Translations under genes and position numbers: made by a program | Origin: Astropecten irregularis | Lineage: Eukaryota > Echinodermata > Asteroidea > Paxillosida > Astropectinidae | Reading direction: 5' to 3' | Assembly (NCBI GenBank): GCA_963971285.1 | Contig: OZ020256.1 | Coordinates: 7,814,501 to 7,878,500 of the forward strand | Length of the DNA stretch: 64,000 bases | Notes under the pieces: model-generated | Told to the model about the DNA's origin: nothing | The model's database searches: none | The model's input: the letters and a program-made list of their open reading frames with translations, nothing else | Shown: piece after piece, positions 47,216 through 59,897 of the stretch | Layout: every line of letters begins with the position of its first letter | Position numbering within the stretch: position 1 is the stretch's first letter

Positions 47216-47972
47216 TTGTACTTGTTTGTACGATATGTTATTGGGAACAAACCCCATAACGTCCGTAATCCTTAAGGGAAGGAATACATCAGCTTCGTAA
47301 TTATGGAGTATAACTAATGACATTTGATGGAATTTTCATATCACTATAAGCCCCATGCTTTTCAAAATACCCCGTGCATAGATTCTGTCTTGTAATTGGC
47401 ACGGCGCACGGCGCACAGATACAAGACGTTCTATCCCTTGGCAACCAATTTACTAGACCATGACAGCCAATGTACTACTTTCGAGATGCACGGTACCTAG
47501 ACGTAAAGTTTAGTGAACAGCGTACACCACGTACTAACGAACCTCGAATCAAAGCAGAATCTTTATAATTATGAATACCGCATACGTGCGTGTGCCATTG
47601 ATTACATGACTGTGTGCATTGTTACTCCGGATTCCATTTTCCAATATTCTAATAGAACGCTCTGGAGATCACCTCGGGTGTCATAGATTTAGCCATAGCA
47701 CTAGCACTCCAAGTAGCCAATAGTTCTATAATATACCTGAAATCATTATAACTTGCACCAGAGATTACAGGATATCGTAATGGACAATTTAAGATGTTCG
47801 TGGGTGATGTAGAACAGGAATATTAACTCTTAGCGAATGGGTAATGTTTGTGTAAATCTAAATAGGTGATAAATGATTTTTGACTTCAGGCAAATTACAG
47901 GACAGATAAAGGCTTGTGTAATTAATTTCCAGGGGGCAATTAGTAACAATTAATACTTAAATCTGTAATTTA

Positions 47973-48828
47973 CGGAGCCCCTTATGGGACGGGAAAAAAA
48001 TTCGGAGTGAAAAAAAAATCAACCAGTTTTCCCCCAGGTTTATACCCTCTCAAAAATGTTAATGGGATTTTCCTGGGAATGATGTAATGGATCCATATTG
48101 AACACATGCACATCATTAATGTCAAATTCCACATCGTTTTTGAGATATTGTTCGTCCAAATTAGGACGCGACAGCCATTCTTCGCGCACTTAAATAATTC
48201 AGTCATACCAAGTGGTTTTTGTGATATTTTATGACTTTGAAAATTCATAACTCAGTCTTTATACAGTTGTACTAGGTGGGAATCTCAAATCCGGTATGCT
48301 GGATTACTTTCTGTCATATTGTAAGAATCTGAGCTCAATTTGAGTGGATATCTTCTTTTGCTTTCTAGTTTTGAATTGATCCCCCAAGGCGGCACTTTAT
48401 TCAGTCGGAAATGTTTTTGGTGATTTTTGGGGTCACCCTGTAACAACATGAAGTGTCATTAATCCCATATTGTATAGTATTATGTATGGGTACATGTCAT
48501 TATTCATAAGTAATTATAAGCTCACGAAAGCATTTATTGAGAAAAAGACATCTGCCCAAAGTGAGCCCTGGCCAGAAAAATGTCAAAATGCTGACCTTGA
48601 ACTTGACCCCAGTTGACCCCGCGATCAATAAAATAGGTTTTCAAATTTACACAAGTTGAAGATAAATATAATGCATAATATCTTATTATGCACTACATTT
48701 GAGCTTAGGCTTTCAACTCATGCATGGTGTGGTACATGGTGGCAATTTGAAAAACAAACGTTTTTATCGCATTGTAAAAACATTTTTTTTCACTCCCAAT
48801 TTTTTTTCACATCCCTTTAGGGGCTCCG
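47973..48828. mobile_element. 856-bp TA-flanked DNA element, CGGAGCCCC ends
   Basis: TA lies on both sides (47971-47972, 48829-48830). The left end is CGGAGCCCCTTATGGGACGG followed by GAAAAAAATTCGGAGTG. The right end is the near-inverse CACTCCCAATTTTTTTTCAC followed by ATCCCTTTAGGGGCTCCG. The interior has no recognised transposase. Confidence 0.7.
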
Positions 48829-49589
48829 TAGTCATTACTAAGTTCGGGAAAATATCTTCATTGTATGTTTTATGCACCAAAATTCTACACTGAGTGTCAC
48901 ACATTTTACTATGCACGTTGTCTTTCGTGAAGGATGCTGCATCATTCAGTCAATGGATTTTTTTCTTTTTAATTAATTAAGGTATTAACTCGGCAAGCAT
49001 TACGTTTATCAACCCAGCTGGGACTGTGCAAGTAATAATGAACTGGCTGAGTGCAATATTTCTGGTTAATTAAGCAAACACAATCCGAATAAGGAGGAAA
49101 GGAAGTTCAGAATTTCTCGGAATGCTTTCCATTTTATTGCCAGCGATCGATTGTTAGTTCAGCTGCAATATACCGAGAAAGCAAGTTAACAGAATAAGAT
49201 AGGATGAAGTCTACCCGCAATACCTGGAAGTACTCCATACCATCACCTTTCAAGCATCACGTAACTATACTTACTTACTTGCAGCAATCCCGAGACCAAT
49301 CTCACTTTGGCTCTATTATGCACTTCATACAAATACGTTGGTTTGTAATACAAAGAATTGAATGTATCGCATTTATGTGTATGAGTATTAACCACTCCGG
49401 TTCTTTTCACAACCATGATGTACTCATAAAATAGATTATTGTACATGTACATGGTGCTACCGGAAACCTTACCATATTTAGTACTTCTACCAAGCTTAGC
49501 TCCATAGTGTTTTCTCATACCATTTCCTTTTTATATTAGATCGCCAATAATACATAACTTTGCGTAGTAAATGAACAAGACGTGTTTAA

Positions 49590-49920
49590 ATGTACAGTAC
49601 AGGATTGGTAACAAACAGAAATGTTCACAAATTTACGTATAACTTTCAGGATATGAAGATTGTGCTGGTAAAAACACACCATTAAAATGTTTTCGCCTGA
49701 AATGGTGTATTTATCCAGAAATTAAACACAAAGACCGAAAACAGTTTTGATTTCGAGTTTAGATGAAAACCATTCTTCATGAATGGGTTTTCGCTGTTTT
49801 CTCGTCACTCAGATGTCCGATTGAGCTCAAATTTTCACAGGTTTATTATTTTATGCACATTATTGGATCAGACAAAGTGTGTGCTGTTGTTTTGGCCTTT
49901 ACCAATCATGCGTTATACCT
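49590..49920. mobile_element. TTAA-flanked MITE, subfamily B, reverse orientation
   Basis: TTAA lies at 49586-49589 and 49921-49924. It runs ATGTACAGTACAGGATTGGT to ACCAATCATGCGTTATACCT. The interior holds TTACGTATAACTTTCAGGAT and TCAGATGTCCGATTGAGCTC. It is the best-bounded B copy (331 bp). Confidence 0.7.
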
Positions 49921-50688
49921 TTAACGGACAAATAGACTTCAGTTACTTGAATTGATTTTTTATTATTTCTAATTTGCTAAATTTGCCTAATCGTCGAATT
50001 TTTCAAATGTCTTTCGCATTGGTTCCATGGATTTATTTTGACCTAAGACAAACAACAGCCAATGTGTCAGCAAATGGCAGGTGCTGGATATTTTACAGTA
50101 CGTTTTAATTCAAAATACTCCAAGTCTCCCTAAGGATGGTACACAGCTAGGTGCTATTCATTTATGTCGACCAGTAGTAATGGATGTAGATGGTTTGTTC
50201 GTTTGGCCTTTGGATTATACATTTCTTCCCGCTGGGCACTATGTATGCAGCTGCTATGGTGCTCGCAAAATTCACTCCGCCAACAAATTGGGGTTGTCGG
50301 TCTTATCGTATTTTCCCATGAAATTCAGCGGTGTTACAGTTATACTTTGTCGTGATTTCTGTCATAACGATGTGCACTACATTATAGACAACCACCACAC
50401 CTCATAGCGCTCTGCACAGAGATTGTGTAATAAATAGAAGTGGTTCTGATTTGATGGACAGATAACTATAATTATTGTTTCTGTCTGACATGCTCACGGA
50501 ACCTGTTCATCGGTTGTTATTATCATCTCAATTATGTCAGCTATGTGTACACTGCATATACGGTGCCGACGCGCCATACAGGTCATTGCTTTATGCCTAA
50601 CTATAATAATGACTTCTGACACTTAAACTGAAGCCGCTGGCTGTGCGAAAACACTGAACAATTTATTGATGCGCTGTACCACCTTTAA

Positions 50689-50995
50689 AGGTAGTATCCA
50701 TACTTTGGAAAGGACCCAAAACAGAAATGTTCACAGATTTACGTTTATCTTACAGGGTATGAAGATAACGGTGGTAGAAACATACCGTTAACTTTTTTTC
50801 CGCCTGAAATGGTGTGTTTATCCAGAAATTAGTAAAACAACGACCGAAAATCTTATTGATTTTTTAAAAGATCAAAACTAAAAGAGAAAAGACTTAAGAA
50901 ATACTGTGGCTGTTTTTCACTGTTTTCTCAAAAAGTGGACACCGTATGGTACTGAAATGTTTAAGATGACTGTTACTGCATCTGTATTTCTAATA
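50689..50995. mobile_element. TTAA-flanked MITE, subfamily A, 3' end lost
   Basis: TTAA at 50685-50688 is followed by AGGTAGTATCCATACTTTGG. The interior matches 5645-5994 closely up to GATGACTGTTACTGCATCTG, then breaks into an unrelated AATTA-rich stretch. Confidence 0.65.
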
Positions 50996-50999
50996 AATT

Positions 51000-53900
51000 A
51001 TATCTAGAACTATTAATTAGAACTATAAATTATAATTTGAAAAAAAAAATCAAACAAACATTTGCCGAATTCTATCAACGAACGAATTATATTCAGGCTT
51101 ATCATTTAATAAAACAAAAATACTTTCATTTGGCAACCGTGTGATTGTAAATGCTAACAATGCATATTCATATGACATGTCTGCATAAAGATGGGTCACT
51201 TTGTGTTTTGAACTTAAATGCGTCTCAGTTAATTTATGTTTCCAATCTAGACTGCTGTCAACAAATAGTCACCAATTAGGTAAGCAGTTGGTATCATAAC
51301 AACTTTAAATTAAAATTTGTGCAAAGGTCAGTATCCTTTTTCGTAAACACAGATTGATAATAACATATGTCTTGTGTCAAGGCTACACGTGATTGATAAA
51401 GGCCAAGGAATACTTCATCTGATGTTATAAATACGTGAAATAACACAGCTGTATCTACGTTGTCATAATCTACTCGGGAAGAAATGTGCAGAAACCATTC
51501 TGCTTTTCATATTGTTTCGTGCATGTTCATATTAGGCCCATTCAAGTTCTTGAAAACGCGACTATAATTTTACTAAATGTTTTATTATCCGCTTAAAAAA
51601 TTAATTTCAGAATTTTGGACCAAAATAATTCAAGGGAAAATTCTATCATGAGAATCTACCTATTGTATGAAACACATCCCTTATTTTCGATCCCTCCAAT
51701 GTTGCGCTTTCTCTTTAATAGCTAAGCGACAAAAAAAGTGCGACTTGCATGAAAGTTGTGGCAAATCACGTGATGACCCTTTGGCATTATACATCAGTGT
51801 CAATGCGTCAAGATTCAGCCGAGGGGAAAGTACATAGACCACTCCAGGGTGTGATATTTTGCATCCATTAATTACAACCAGAATTCTGGGCCTGCTACAT
51901 GACGCATATCATACATTTTTCCTTTTCCGAAGAGTTTTCCCCTGCTATTCGTAGTGGGTTTTTTTCTTTTACAGGGATGTTTTTTAAAATAGCATTTCAG
52001 TTCATATATATGCAAATCTGAATAATTTATCTACCCGAGTCCTTTGCTTACTTTTCTATTCATGGGAAGATGGTAACAAGATTTCGATCTTTCTATAAAA
52101 ATAATATATGCGTTTTGTGCCTTCTAGATTGGGATAAACGTGTACAGCTTAAAATGTTTTTGAAAATGCATAAAAACACTCGAAAAGCGCGATAGAGGTT
52201 TGTCTTAATACTGTAGCCTCTGATTTTGTTTTCAAATAATCATTGTTTTTTTAATGTATTGTGTCCATATGTCAATTACCAATTGGTGAATGTGAGAGAT
52301 CATAAATCAAATGTATAAGTGATAAGTTCAATAGAACCCGGTAACATATTTGACATTGCCAAGACATTACCAGGCTCGAAACTAGAATTTTCGAAATTGC
52401 ATCTTTGTAAAAGGATGTCTTTCGTAAATAAAAGCATCATCAGATAGTTTCATTCATCCGTGTACTTTCCCTCTTCTAGTCCCCTCATAAAATAACATAT
52501 CACGAGTACGTGAATTCTATTCATTGAGTTAGCGACACAAATTATACTGTATTATGTCAAACTTGAGAGACACATTGTCTTATCTTACATAGGATAAAAA
52601 ATCAATTAAATGTAGTTTTTGTTGTAGGTATTTTGATACAGGCTGATACACCTTTGTCTAAAAGGCAACGGTGTTTGCTGCAGTCAACGATTACCAACAT
52701 CATTATCATCACTATACTGCCGCTGCTGCTGTTTCTGCTACTGCTGTTGGTATCAGTTAACATAACAGTGACCTTTACGTTGCATGCAAGTCATAGTGAA
52801 AGTTCCACTGCGGACTCTGTACTGCAATAAGCTGTGTCAATACATGTTAAGTTGCATCTATCTTCGTCTTTCGAGAGTCATCAATCAGGATTTTCATTTC
52901 GAACTTTATTCCCCGTAACAATGATAATATTCAGGGCACCCATACCAAAATGCTATAGCTAGTTTTTAATATTGCATTACAACGCCACGGGAAAAAATTG
53001 TCATTAGTCGACCAAGATTCCAATCCATTTTCACTCTACACCTTATTCGTTAATATTAGCTAAACGCAGCAGTTGATCTTGGTCAGTTGACTGACCTCAT
53101 ATATCCTCAAGATATATTCTTCTGTCAAACGAGTGACGCATTTGAATCGATAATGGACAACTATATTCATCGCTTAAGAGCTCGCACATTTTGTTCCCGC
53201 CCGAAAAAGATGGTTATCACTTTTCTTAGAGTGAAGAAAACAACAACAATGTGGGGAGAATGTTTGACAGCTTGACGTGAAAGTCCCTGGCTATAGTTAA
53301 TGTGAAAAGTGGCAGGATTCTGCAGTGAAACCTTTCATGGTAAGAGCATGAATAAAACGTTTCTATTTTACGCACTTAAATAACTCAACTTCGCAACCAA
53401 TTCAGTGAAACGATATCATTTATTGGCCTACCTTCGACAATTTACGGTACACACGGTTTGACGGCGATGGCAAGGTAATAATTTATCCAGGTATTAAAGG
53501 AAGTGTGGGAGAAGCAAAATGGATTATCTATTTAAATTCTATATTAAAGTTTGCATTATTCTTAAATACAAAAAGAATTTCTTAAAATAAGGAGCACCAT
53601 AATTCAAATTTACATAGAGCATCTAAGACTTGAAATAACTAAACAAAATACAATGGACACTAGCAATATTTTTTGCTAGAAGAATTTCTAGAGATAAATC
53701 AAATCAAATCTGGAAAAGCACCCTTTGTTGTTTTTATAAACATTATGTCATGTTTTACACAGTTGGTGAGCGCTTTTTAGAAATTTGCCCCCCCCCCCCC
53801 TCCCGAGGGGAGGGGAGCTTTGTCAGGCCATCAAATCTGTAAGCTCAAATTGCAATTTTTGCATACAGTCGTGGATATATGGTATTACTCGACTAGGTCC

Positions 53901-54770
53901 TCTGTCAAAATGCACATAGACCATCGGGAAACACGTGTTCAGCGGAAATCTTCAGAATTCCCTGCGGACTGAAAACCTTTTAGTTGTTTGAGGTTTCCTG
54001 CCTTGTCAAGTAACAATCCTGTTGCATGTCACTGGTTTCTCGATTGCCTTTATATTCCTGTCTCTTTCCTGGACACCCCTTTTCCGTTACGTCTTTTCAC
54101 CTAAAGTATATTGGATTTCACAAGTTTTTCGTAGTTACTTAAGTTGTCCATACGTTTGTTTAAAATATGTAGTCCAATGCGTCAAAGGCTTTACGAAAAA
54201 TGAAATTACATTTTGAACTGTTTCTTAAGATGACAAAACTTTTTTTCCCTAATTTGGGATACATCAGAAAAAATACTGTTGTTTAAATTGTTTAATTTAC
54301 TTGATATTTACCGAAACGTCAGCTGCGAAATCTGAATCCTTGTAACAGTTGCCTATGGATAGTACGTATCGTCGGGCTAAGTGATACCTGAAACTCCCCA
54401 CACCAAACACGGCTTGTATTACAAGTACAATCGACTGTATTTAAACTATAACGGAATTCAAACCGGAGAACGATACGTAAATTAAAGAATTAAAAAAAAA
54501 ACGCACCTATCTGTTCGGGGCGTTGACGTCAGTTCATGTTGAATTACGGCAAGTGAATTTTGACCAATGAAATTCCTCAATCTCGTGCTGTGGTATAAGC
54601 CTTATGCAATTAATCTCAGCTGCATTAACAGATTATGGCTTATATGGTATTACTATACATCATCATATTCATGACCTATAGCCGAATCCCAATACACGGG
54701 TTTTTACCATGGCGGTCATCTTAGATTTTGATCGCGACTTCGAAACGAGGCACTATCACGCATCCAGTGG
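51000..54770. other. Intergenic, no gene recognised
   Basis: Only simple features are present: a CTGCTG/CTGTTG stretch (about 52719-52750) and a C-run (53790-53802). Confidence 0.55.
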
Positions 54771-54787
54771 ATATATTTGCTGATCAC

Positions 54788-54942
54788 TAGGCTTGGTTCC
54801 AAGTCTTTCTAAGTCGCGTTGATTGTCTCTCTTTTTTTTTCACGCAACTCTCGCAGAACCGCGCGAGACTCATGGCTACGGCGAGAGTTGCGTGAAAAAA
54901 TAGACAATCACCGCGACTAAGAAAGACTTGGCCCCAAGTCTA
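54788..54942. mobile_element. 155-bp MULE-family MITE
   Basis: It is flanked by a 9-bp duplication with one mismatch (GCTGATCAC at 54779-54787, GCTGATAAC at 54943-54951). The ends TAGGCTTGGTTCCAAGTC and GGCCCCAAGTCTA, and the inner CTCTCGCAGAACCGCG / CATGGCTACGGCGAGAG palindrome, match the inverted repeat of the 8210-9498 element. It is essentially one terminal repeat folded on itself. Confidence 0.8.
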
Positions 54943-55070
54943 GCTGATAACCAGCGAGTAGGCCGGGGAACTGTTACACATGTAACATCTCACTGCGCAG
55001 TGTAACATCTTACTGCGCATCCTAGGAAAGGTTTGCAGCGCGCGTGCGTGATCGGTGAGCCTCGACCTAC

Positions 55071-55151
55071 ATGATGTTAATGGCGGCTCTCGAGCACGAA
55101 CATTTTGCTAAATATGATACCGATCTCGACGAAATTGTGAATATTTATGAG
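55071..55151 (+). CDS. Candidate first coding exon of an unidentified gene
   Basis: Three in-frame ATGs (55071, 55074, 55080) open a short frame, MAALEHEHFAKYDTDLDEIV then NIYE, that ends exactly at a possible donor GAG|GTATAG. Immediately upstream is GC-richer sequence with TGCGCA/GCGCGCG words (54990-55055), promoter-like against an AT-rich background. No downstream exon could be matched in 55152-59550, and no family is recognised. It may be chance. An alternative is the first exon of a gene whose other exons are tiny or outside the window. Confidence 0.25.
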
Positions 55152-55512
55152 GTATAGTAAAACAAATATCACATGGTTTATTTCGGGTGGACAGTCGATT
55201 CTAGCTTTCCTGCAGGCAGGCAGGCAGTCTGCGCATTTTGTCGACAATTTCTATGATTTGTGATTGGCCAAACTCTAGGTGGCGCACTATTTTGAATCGC
55301 CAAAAATACTGATAAGGCCTATATCTTATTGATTACTACATTTACGTGTCATCATCTCATTAAATATTCAATTCATAAACGGTGGTCATGAGTTTTCGAA
55401 ATATTTTTGACAACACGTTGAATAATTCAATTTATTATTAACCACCCTGATCGTGGTTCTAGAACAGGTAATATAAATTTGTCGTCTTATGTTCACTCTA
55501 AAGGGTAAATAC

Positions 55513-55541
55513 TGTGCTTCGTCCTGTCAGGACGAAGCACA
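55513..55541. repeat. Perfect 29-nt palindrome TGTGCTTCGTCCTG / CAGGACGAAGCACA
   Basis: Two perfect 14-bp arms around a single T. GC-rich compared with its surroundings. No poly-T run or gene end is nearby, so a terminator role is not supported. Confidence 0.6.
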
Positions 55542-58500
55542 AATTGTCACGTTAATGTCCCTGCTGGTCTCTAGGTCACGAACGAAATACCAGTGCGAGT
55601 TACTTACACAAGTCAGAGCGTGTTATTATTTTACTACTAAATGAAATAGGTGCCTCGATGGCAGTTTGTTATGATGTTAGACGTGTCGATTAGGAATAGG
55701 AAGCTTGTCCTGATGAGATTGCGATGCAATATACCACTCATTGGCAGCTTGGAAAAGTCACTAAATCTCTTTCCTTCTCTATGGGTTTAATTCACCTCAA
55801 GCTATTAGTTTGGTAGCCAGACAACGTATTAAAATGGCACGAATCACTACGTGTATTATGCATTTAAATATAAAAATCGATAGAATGTATCAAGGTTATT
55901 GTTCCTTATTTGGTTATTAATAATACTTAATTATTAATAATCAATTCAACAAATGTAATTTGTCTATTCAACCACAGAATCGCATCATAACTAGAGTTGT
56001 CATCAGAAAGTACAACGGTGAAACATTGATGATTGTTTTTATGAAACAAGCAAATATTGCATTGGTGAATAATTTTGTCAATATTAATTGATTGATACAT
56101 CGCAAGATATAATCATCCACCCCCCCCCCCGGTGTTATACAGGTATAGTATTTTGTCACCATTTTTAATCCATAGGCCTACATTACAGTAGCATCTGTTC
56201 ATCTTGCAGACCAAGCTGCTGACGTTGTAGATCCGTTATGCCCATTCCGTACTGATAGAGCACTGGCGCACCATTAGCAATACATTCACAAGCCGTTTCT
56301 GTCTTCAGAGCACAAGCAAAAACGTATAGTTGCTTGAGTGGGGAAAAATCGTCTTTAATAAGACGGGAAATTGATCGTAGCTTGCCTGACTTAAGTAATC
56401 TGGTACGTTAATGTTGTCTTATATTGGTACAGCCTAGGGATAGGCTAGCATCACAAGATGAAACAAGGCCCTCTCATATTGTTGTCTTCCAACGGATCAT
56501 TTCGTGTTTTGTTTTGTTTTTGTTTGTTTTTTCCTGTTTGTGCGGTCCGTCCATTAATACTCTGTCTATCCATAATGGTGAAATTCAATTCCTCTGGTAC
56601 CTTGTCCCTTGCCCCAAGGCATGTGTGATCAGACGGAGGCTTTGACCAAGGTATATAGGGCAGGTCACTCAGGTGCTATCCTAAATAACTGCCTTGATCA
56701 ACAAGGGATTACAACCACAAAAACAAGAATCGTATTGCAATATACAAGATCAAAAGAAAAGAGAATTCACCATGTTCATACTGCATACTTAAACATTATG
56801 CTTTATGTGGTGTATTTTACAATGAAACGGAAATGCCCATATAGATTCAAAAGCAAGGTCGCCATTTTATGTATAGATGGATGTAACTTTGCCAGACTCA
56901 GTAAAGGTTATCTTTAGACACCCTGAACCGTCCTTAGCGTATTCAGCAGATAGCTGAACACAGGCGAGGGTCCTAATTACAAGCAATGTGGTTGAATGAA
57001 CCCTGGCCTGAGCTATTCAAATTGACGTCATTAAAAGGAATTGTGAAAGGTAACCGGTATCTATTAACCTCCAACTAGCCGTGTGCTTTGCGAAATTACA
57101 TTAAAGAAACGTATAATTTAATTGACAGGGGCCTATCTTGTAATCAAAGATGTCATTGCATCTGTCTAACAGAGTTCACTATCACATATTTAATCTTTTA
57201 TTCTCATAAATCTTCAATACATTTTATAACTGATGTTCTGCAGTGTCTTGATGAAGACAAATATCATTCAACTCTTTTAAGTCAGCCAAATTGTTGCCAT
57301 AACAAAAAAGCCCCGCCAATTTCAGAATGTTGCAACATTTCTTTTCATCAATTGTAGTTACAGACAATGTTTGCCTGATATGTCCACAACCATTACAAAA
57401 TATATTTTTGGCATTCAATCGCTGTTTCATTCCCTCATTTCCCTCGATAAATCGTATCTCGAAGTACTTCAGCAATGACAGTCTTCTTTCCACAATAATG
57501 TCAAAAGCATGATAAAACAGCATAATAGACTGAAGATCTACCATTATATACTGATACTCATAATCATGAGATGTACTTCCGCATGAACGCTAATTACCAA
57601 ACCATTCACAGTTTCTTAGTTGTGATAATAATCAACATTCACAAAGTCACAAATGATCTACATAAAGCTACACGTTGTAAGGAAGGCAATGGCTTAGCAT
57701 CTAGACAATCTCAGTCTGGAATTAAGGTGCACTCAACGCCGACCTTGCATCAATTTTGCCTGAAGGGTAATCACGCCTGGGACTCGGCACTTGCATTCAT
57801 TCTGCTGCACGTTGACATAGCCTACTTCTCAAAATGATGGTGCGTAGTCCTTTGCGTCTAATATAGCGTGGTCTCAGGCTAGATTTAGCCTTTGAGGACG
57901 TCCCTGCGAGGATCGAAACGTTAGTGCCTCTAAACTCTGATATTTTGCTTTTTTAGTGTTAATAAGCGTGTATGACTACGGTGTTGCCAGGCAATGGCTA
58001 TAGTAAATCCACGTGTTATTCCTCCATCTACCTATTGATTGTGGCCGGTATTTGTGGCAAGCGTGCCCTCCTTATATTGTTAGGTAAACTTAACTTTTAT
58101 TCAAATTCAGAAAAGTCAAACCATCTTGCCAATCACGGTGCGACTAGTCATTTAATATTTAGCTTGGTTCCTAGCTGATGTGATCATCCAATAGTCGTTC
58201 CCAGACCAAGAATCTACGACTATTCTCTGTTTTTGACTTTTTTATAAGAAACATTCAAGCGGATTGCACACACGACATGGCACTCTTCCTGCACGCACTT
58301 TTGGGGCGTTTAATTGTTGTGTGGTTTAATCCCACTCTTTTTTCATTCTTACTTTGCCCAAGAAATATTTGTATGTCCTTAGAACAGTGCAAAAAAATGA
58401 ATGCTAAAATAAAAACTTGCATGCCTTTAAATCTAGCGTCCATACAGGCACCGATTACTGAAGTAAAATAAGAATCGACGTATAATAACTTGGGCGTTTA

Positions 58501-59355
58501 TGAAAGTCAGGATCAGGCTCAGGCTCCAGCTCTAACATCCATGTGTTGAAAATATACGTTGTGGTTTTTCATTGAAGCTGAAACTCTGTTTCCCTTTTCA
58601 AACCTCCTAAAAAAGAAAATTAAAACTCATAACTATTAAAAATTCTTATACATGAAAGGTATTACCCTATGTACATCAGAGGCCCTAGACAAAAACGAAA
58701 ATTTAAATAATATACAATTAATAATAGGCATAGTTAAATAATTTGAATTTAAATGTAAATAAAACAAAAATGGCCGACTTTTTTTCGATAAAAAAAAAGG
58801 TCTAACCAATATGGCGGCCGCTGGCACAAATTGCTTCTCTTACGATTATTCTAGTTCTCATATTATATACTTCGGTGTAGCCGATACCTGATCTACGATT
58901 TTTAATAACAGTGGTCAGGGAATCTTTGAGCAGGAACTAGACTTTATCATACAACGTACTCTTTTCTCAAACAGTTATGCCAACAATATTAAGGCTGAAA
59001 GGTTACACTGATTACTAGTCCGTAAAACTGCACGGAAACGAATGAAAAACTATTGCTCAGTATGAGTCATGCAGTAGCCTACAATCGCTAGACTCATCAG
59101 ATAGATTCCTCGCTCCTGAAACAGATTACAGTGTGCCTGCCCTTCATAATGAACATTGCCATTTCATTTCATGCACGATGACCTTTTCTATTACTAATAC
59201 CTCAGTCGCATTTGCCGCGGCCGCCGTGGATTCTGTGGCTAAATAGCAATTATGGGGTCGCCGCAGAATTTGCCACCGTAGCATACTGCATTTGCTGTAC
59301 ATGTAGCAGTCACATTATGTTAATGTAGACGCACGGCGTATTTTTAATGGCGACA
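55542..59355. other. Intergenic, no gene recognised
   Basis: It contains a retroelement-tail-like word ATCGAAACGTTAG near 57917 and CAAAATGGC/ATGGCGGCC repeat words near 58768-58818. No exon is supported. Confidence 0.5.
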
Positions 59356-59438
59356 GAAAACCTGCAGCTGCCGTACGTCCTTTGAAGTGATGACGCACGG
59401 TCGCCTTAAAGCAACCCTGCGGCGGCTGCAGGTTTTTC
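59356..59438. repeat. Hairpin upstream of the MADF-BESS gene
   Basis: The arm GAAAACCTGCAGCTGCCG (59356-59373) is inverted at 59420-59438 with one mismatch and one extra base. It lies about 150 bp upstream of the start codon, in GC-rich sequence. It could be a transposon sub-terminal repeat or a promoter palindrome. Confidence 0.5.
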
Positions 59439-59584
59439 ACAAGTACCACGGGCAGACTTACGCTGGCCACAATGCATCCGCGATAAGCCTGCACGGGGGC
59501 CGCAAATACAGTTAGTACAGTCATTGCATATTATTATTGCACAGTAGACATTTCATTGCTCAGTGAGTTTCCCAAGTGTTCACC

Positions 59585-59897
59585 ATGCCTCCCAAGCAGA
59601 GAGCGGCAAATGAAAAGGGGAAAAGTGGAAAGACCAAGAATAAGATCAATCGAGTCTCTGATGAGCCGGAGGAGCAGACATTCATGGAGGAAGAAGAGGC
59701 AGCAGAGACACAACCAGAGGAGGACTATAAGCCTAAGACAGAGGGTGAAGATGAGGATGAATTTCCAGCTCTCCAGCGTATTGTGGAGTTCTATGAGGCC
59801 CATCCATACTTGTACAATCTCAAACATGAGAAGTACCGCAACACCAAACTGAAGGAAGCGGATCTGGCGGAGCTGGCTAACGAGATAAAGTGGACTG
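59585..59897 (+). CDS. MADF-BESS gene exon 1
   Basis: 313 nt, encoding residues 1-104 and the first base of Val105. The donor reads ACTG|GTAAGT. It holds the charged N terminus and the first MADF helices. Confidence 0.85.

Noticed and set aside
46887-47300. 137-residue open frame with repeated YIVRTSISFALLYRSHF-like units
   Set aside because: It is only the translation of the 17-bp tandem array. No promoter, splice context or domain.
50081-50407. 108-residue plus-strand open frame
   Set aside because: No homology recognised, no splice or promoter context.
55513-55541. Palindrome as a transcription terminator
   Set aside because: No T-run follows, no gene ends here, and intrinsic terminators of this kind are a bacterial feature.
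57880-57930. Second hammerhead-like motif near ATCGAAACGTTAG
   Set aside because: The CTGATGA half of the core is missing and no stem II of fair length can be drawn.
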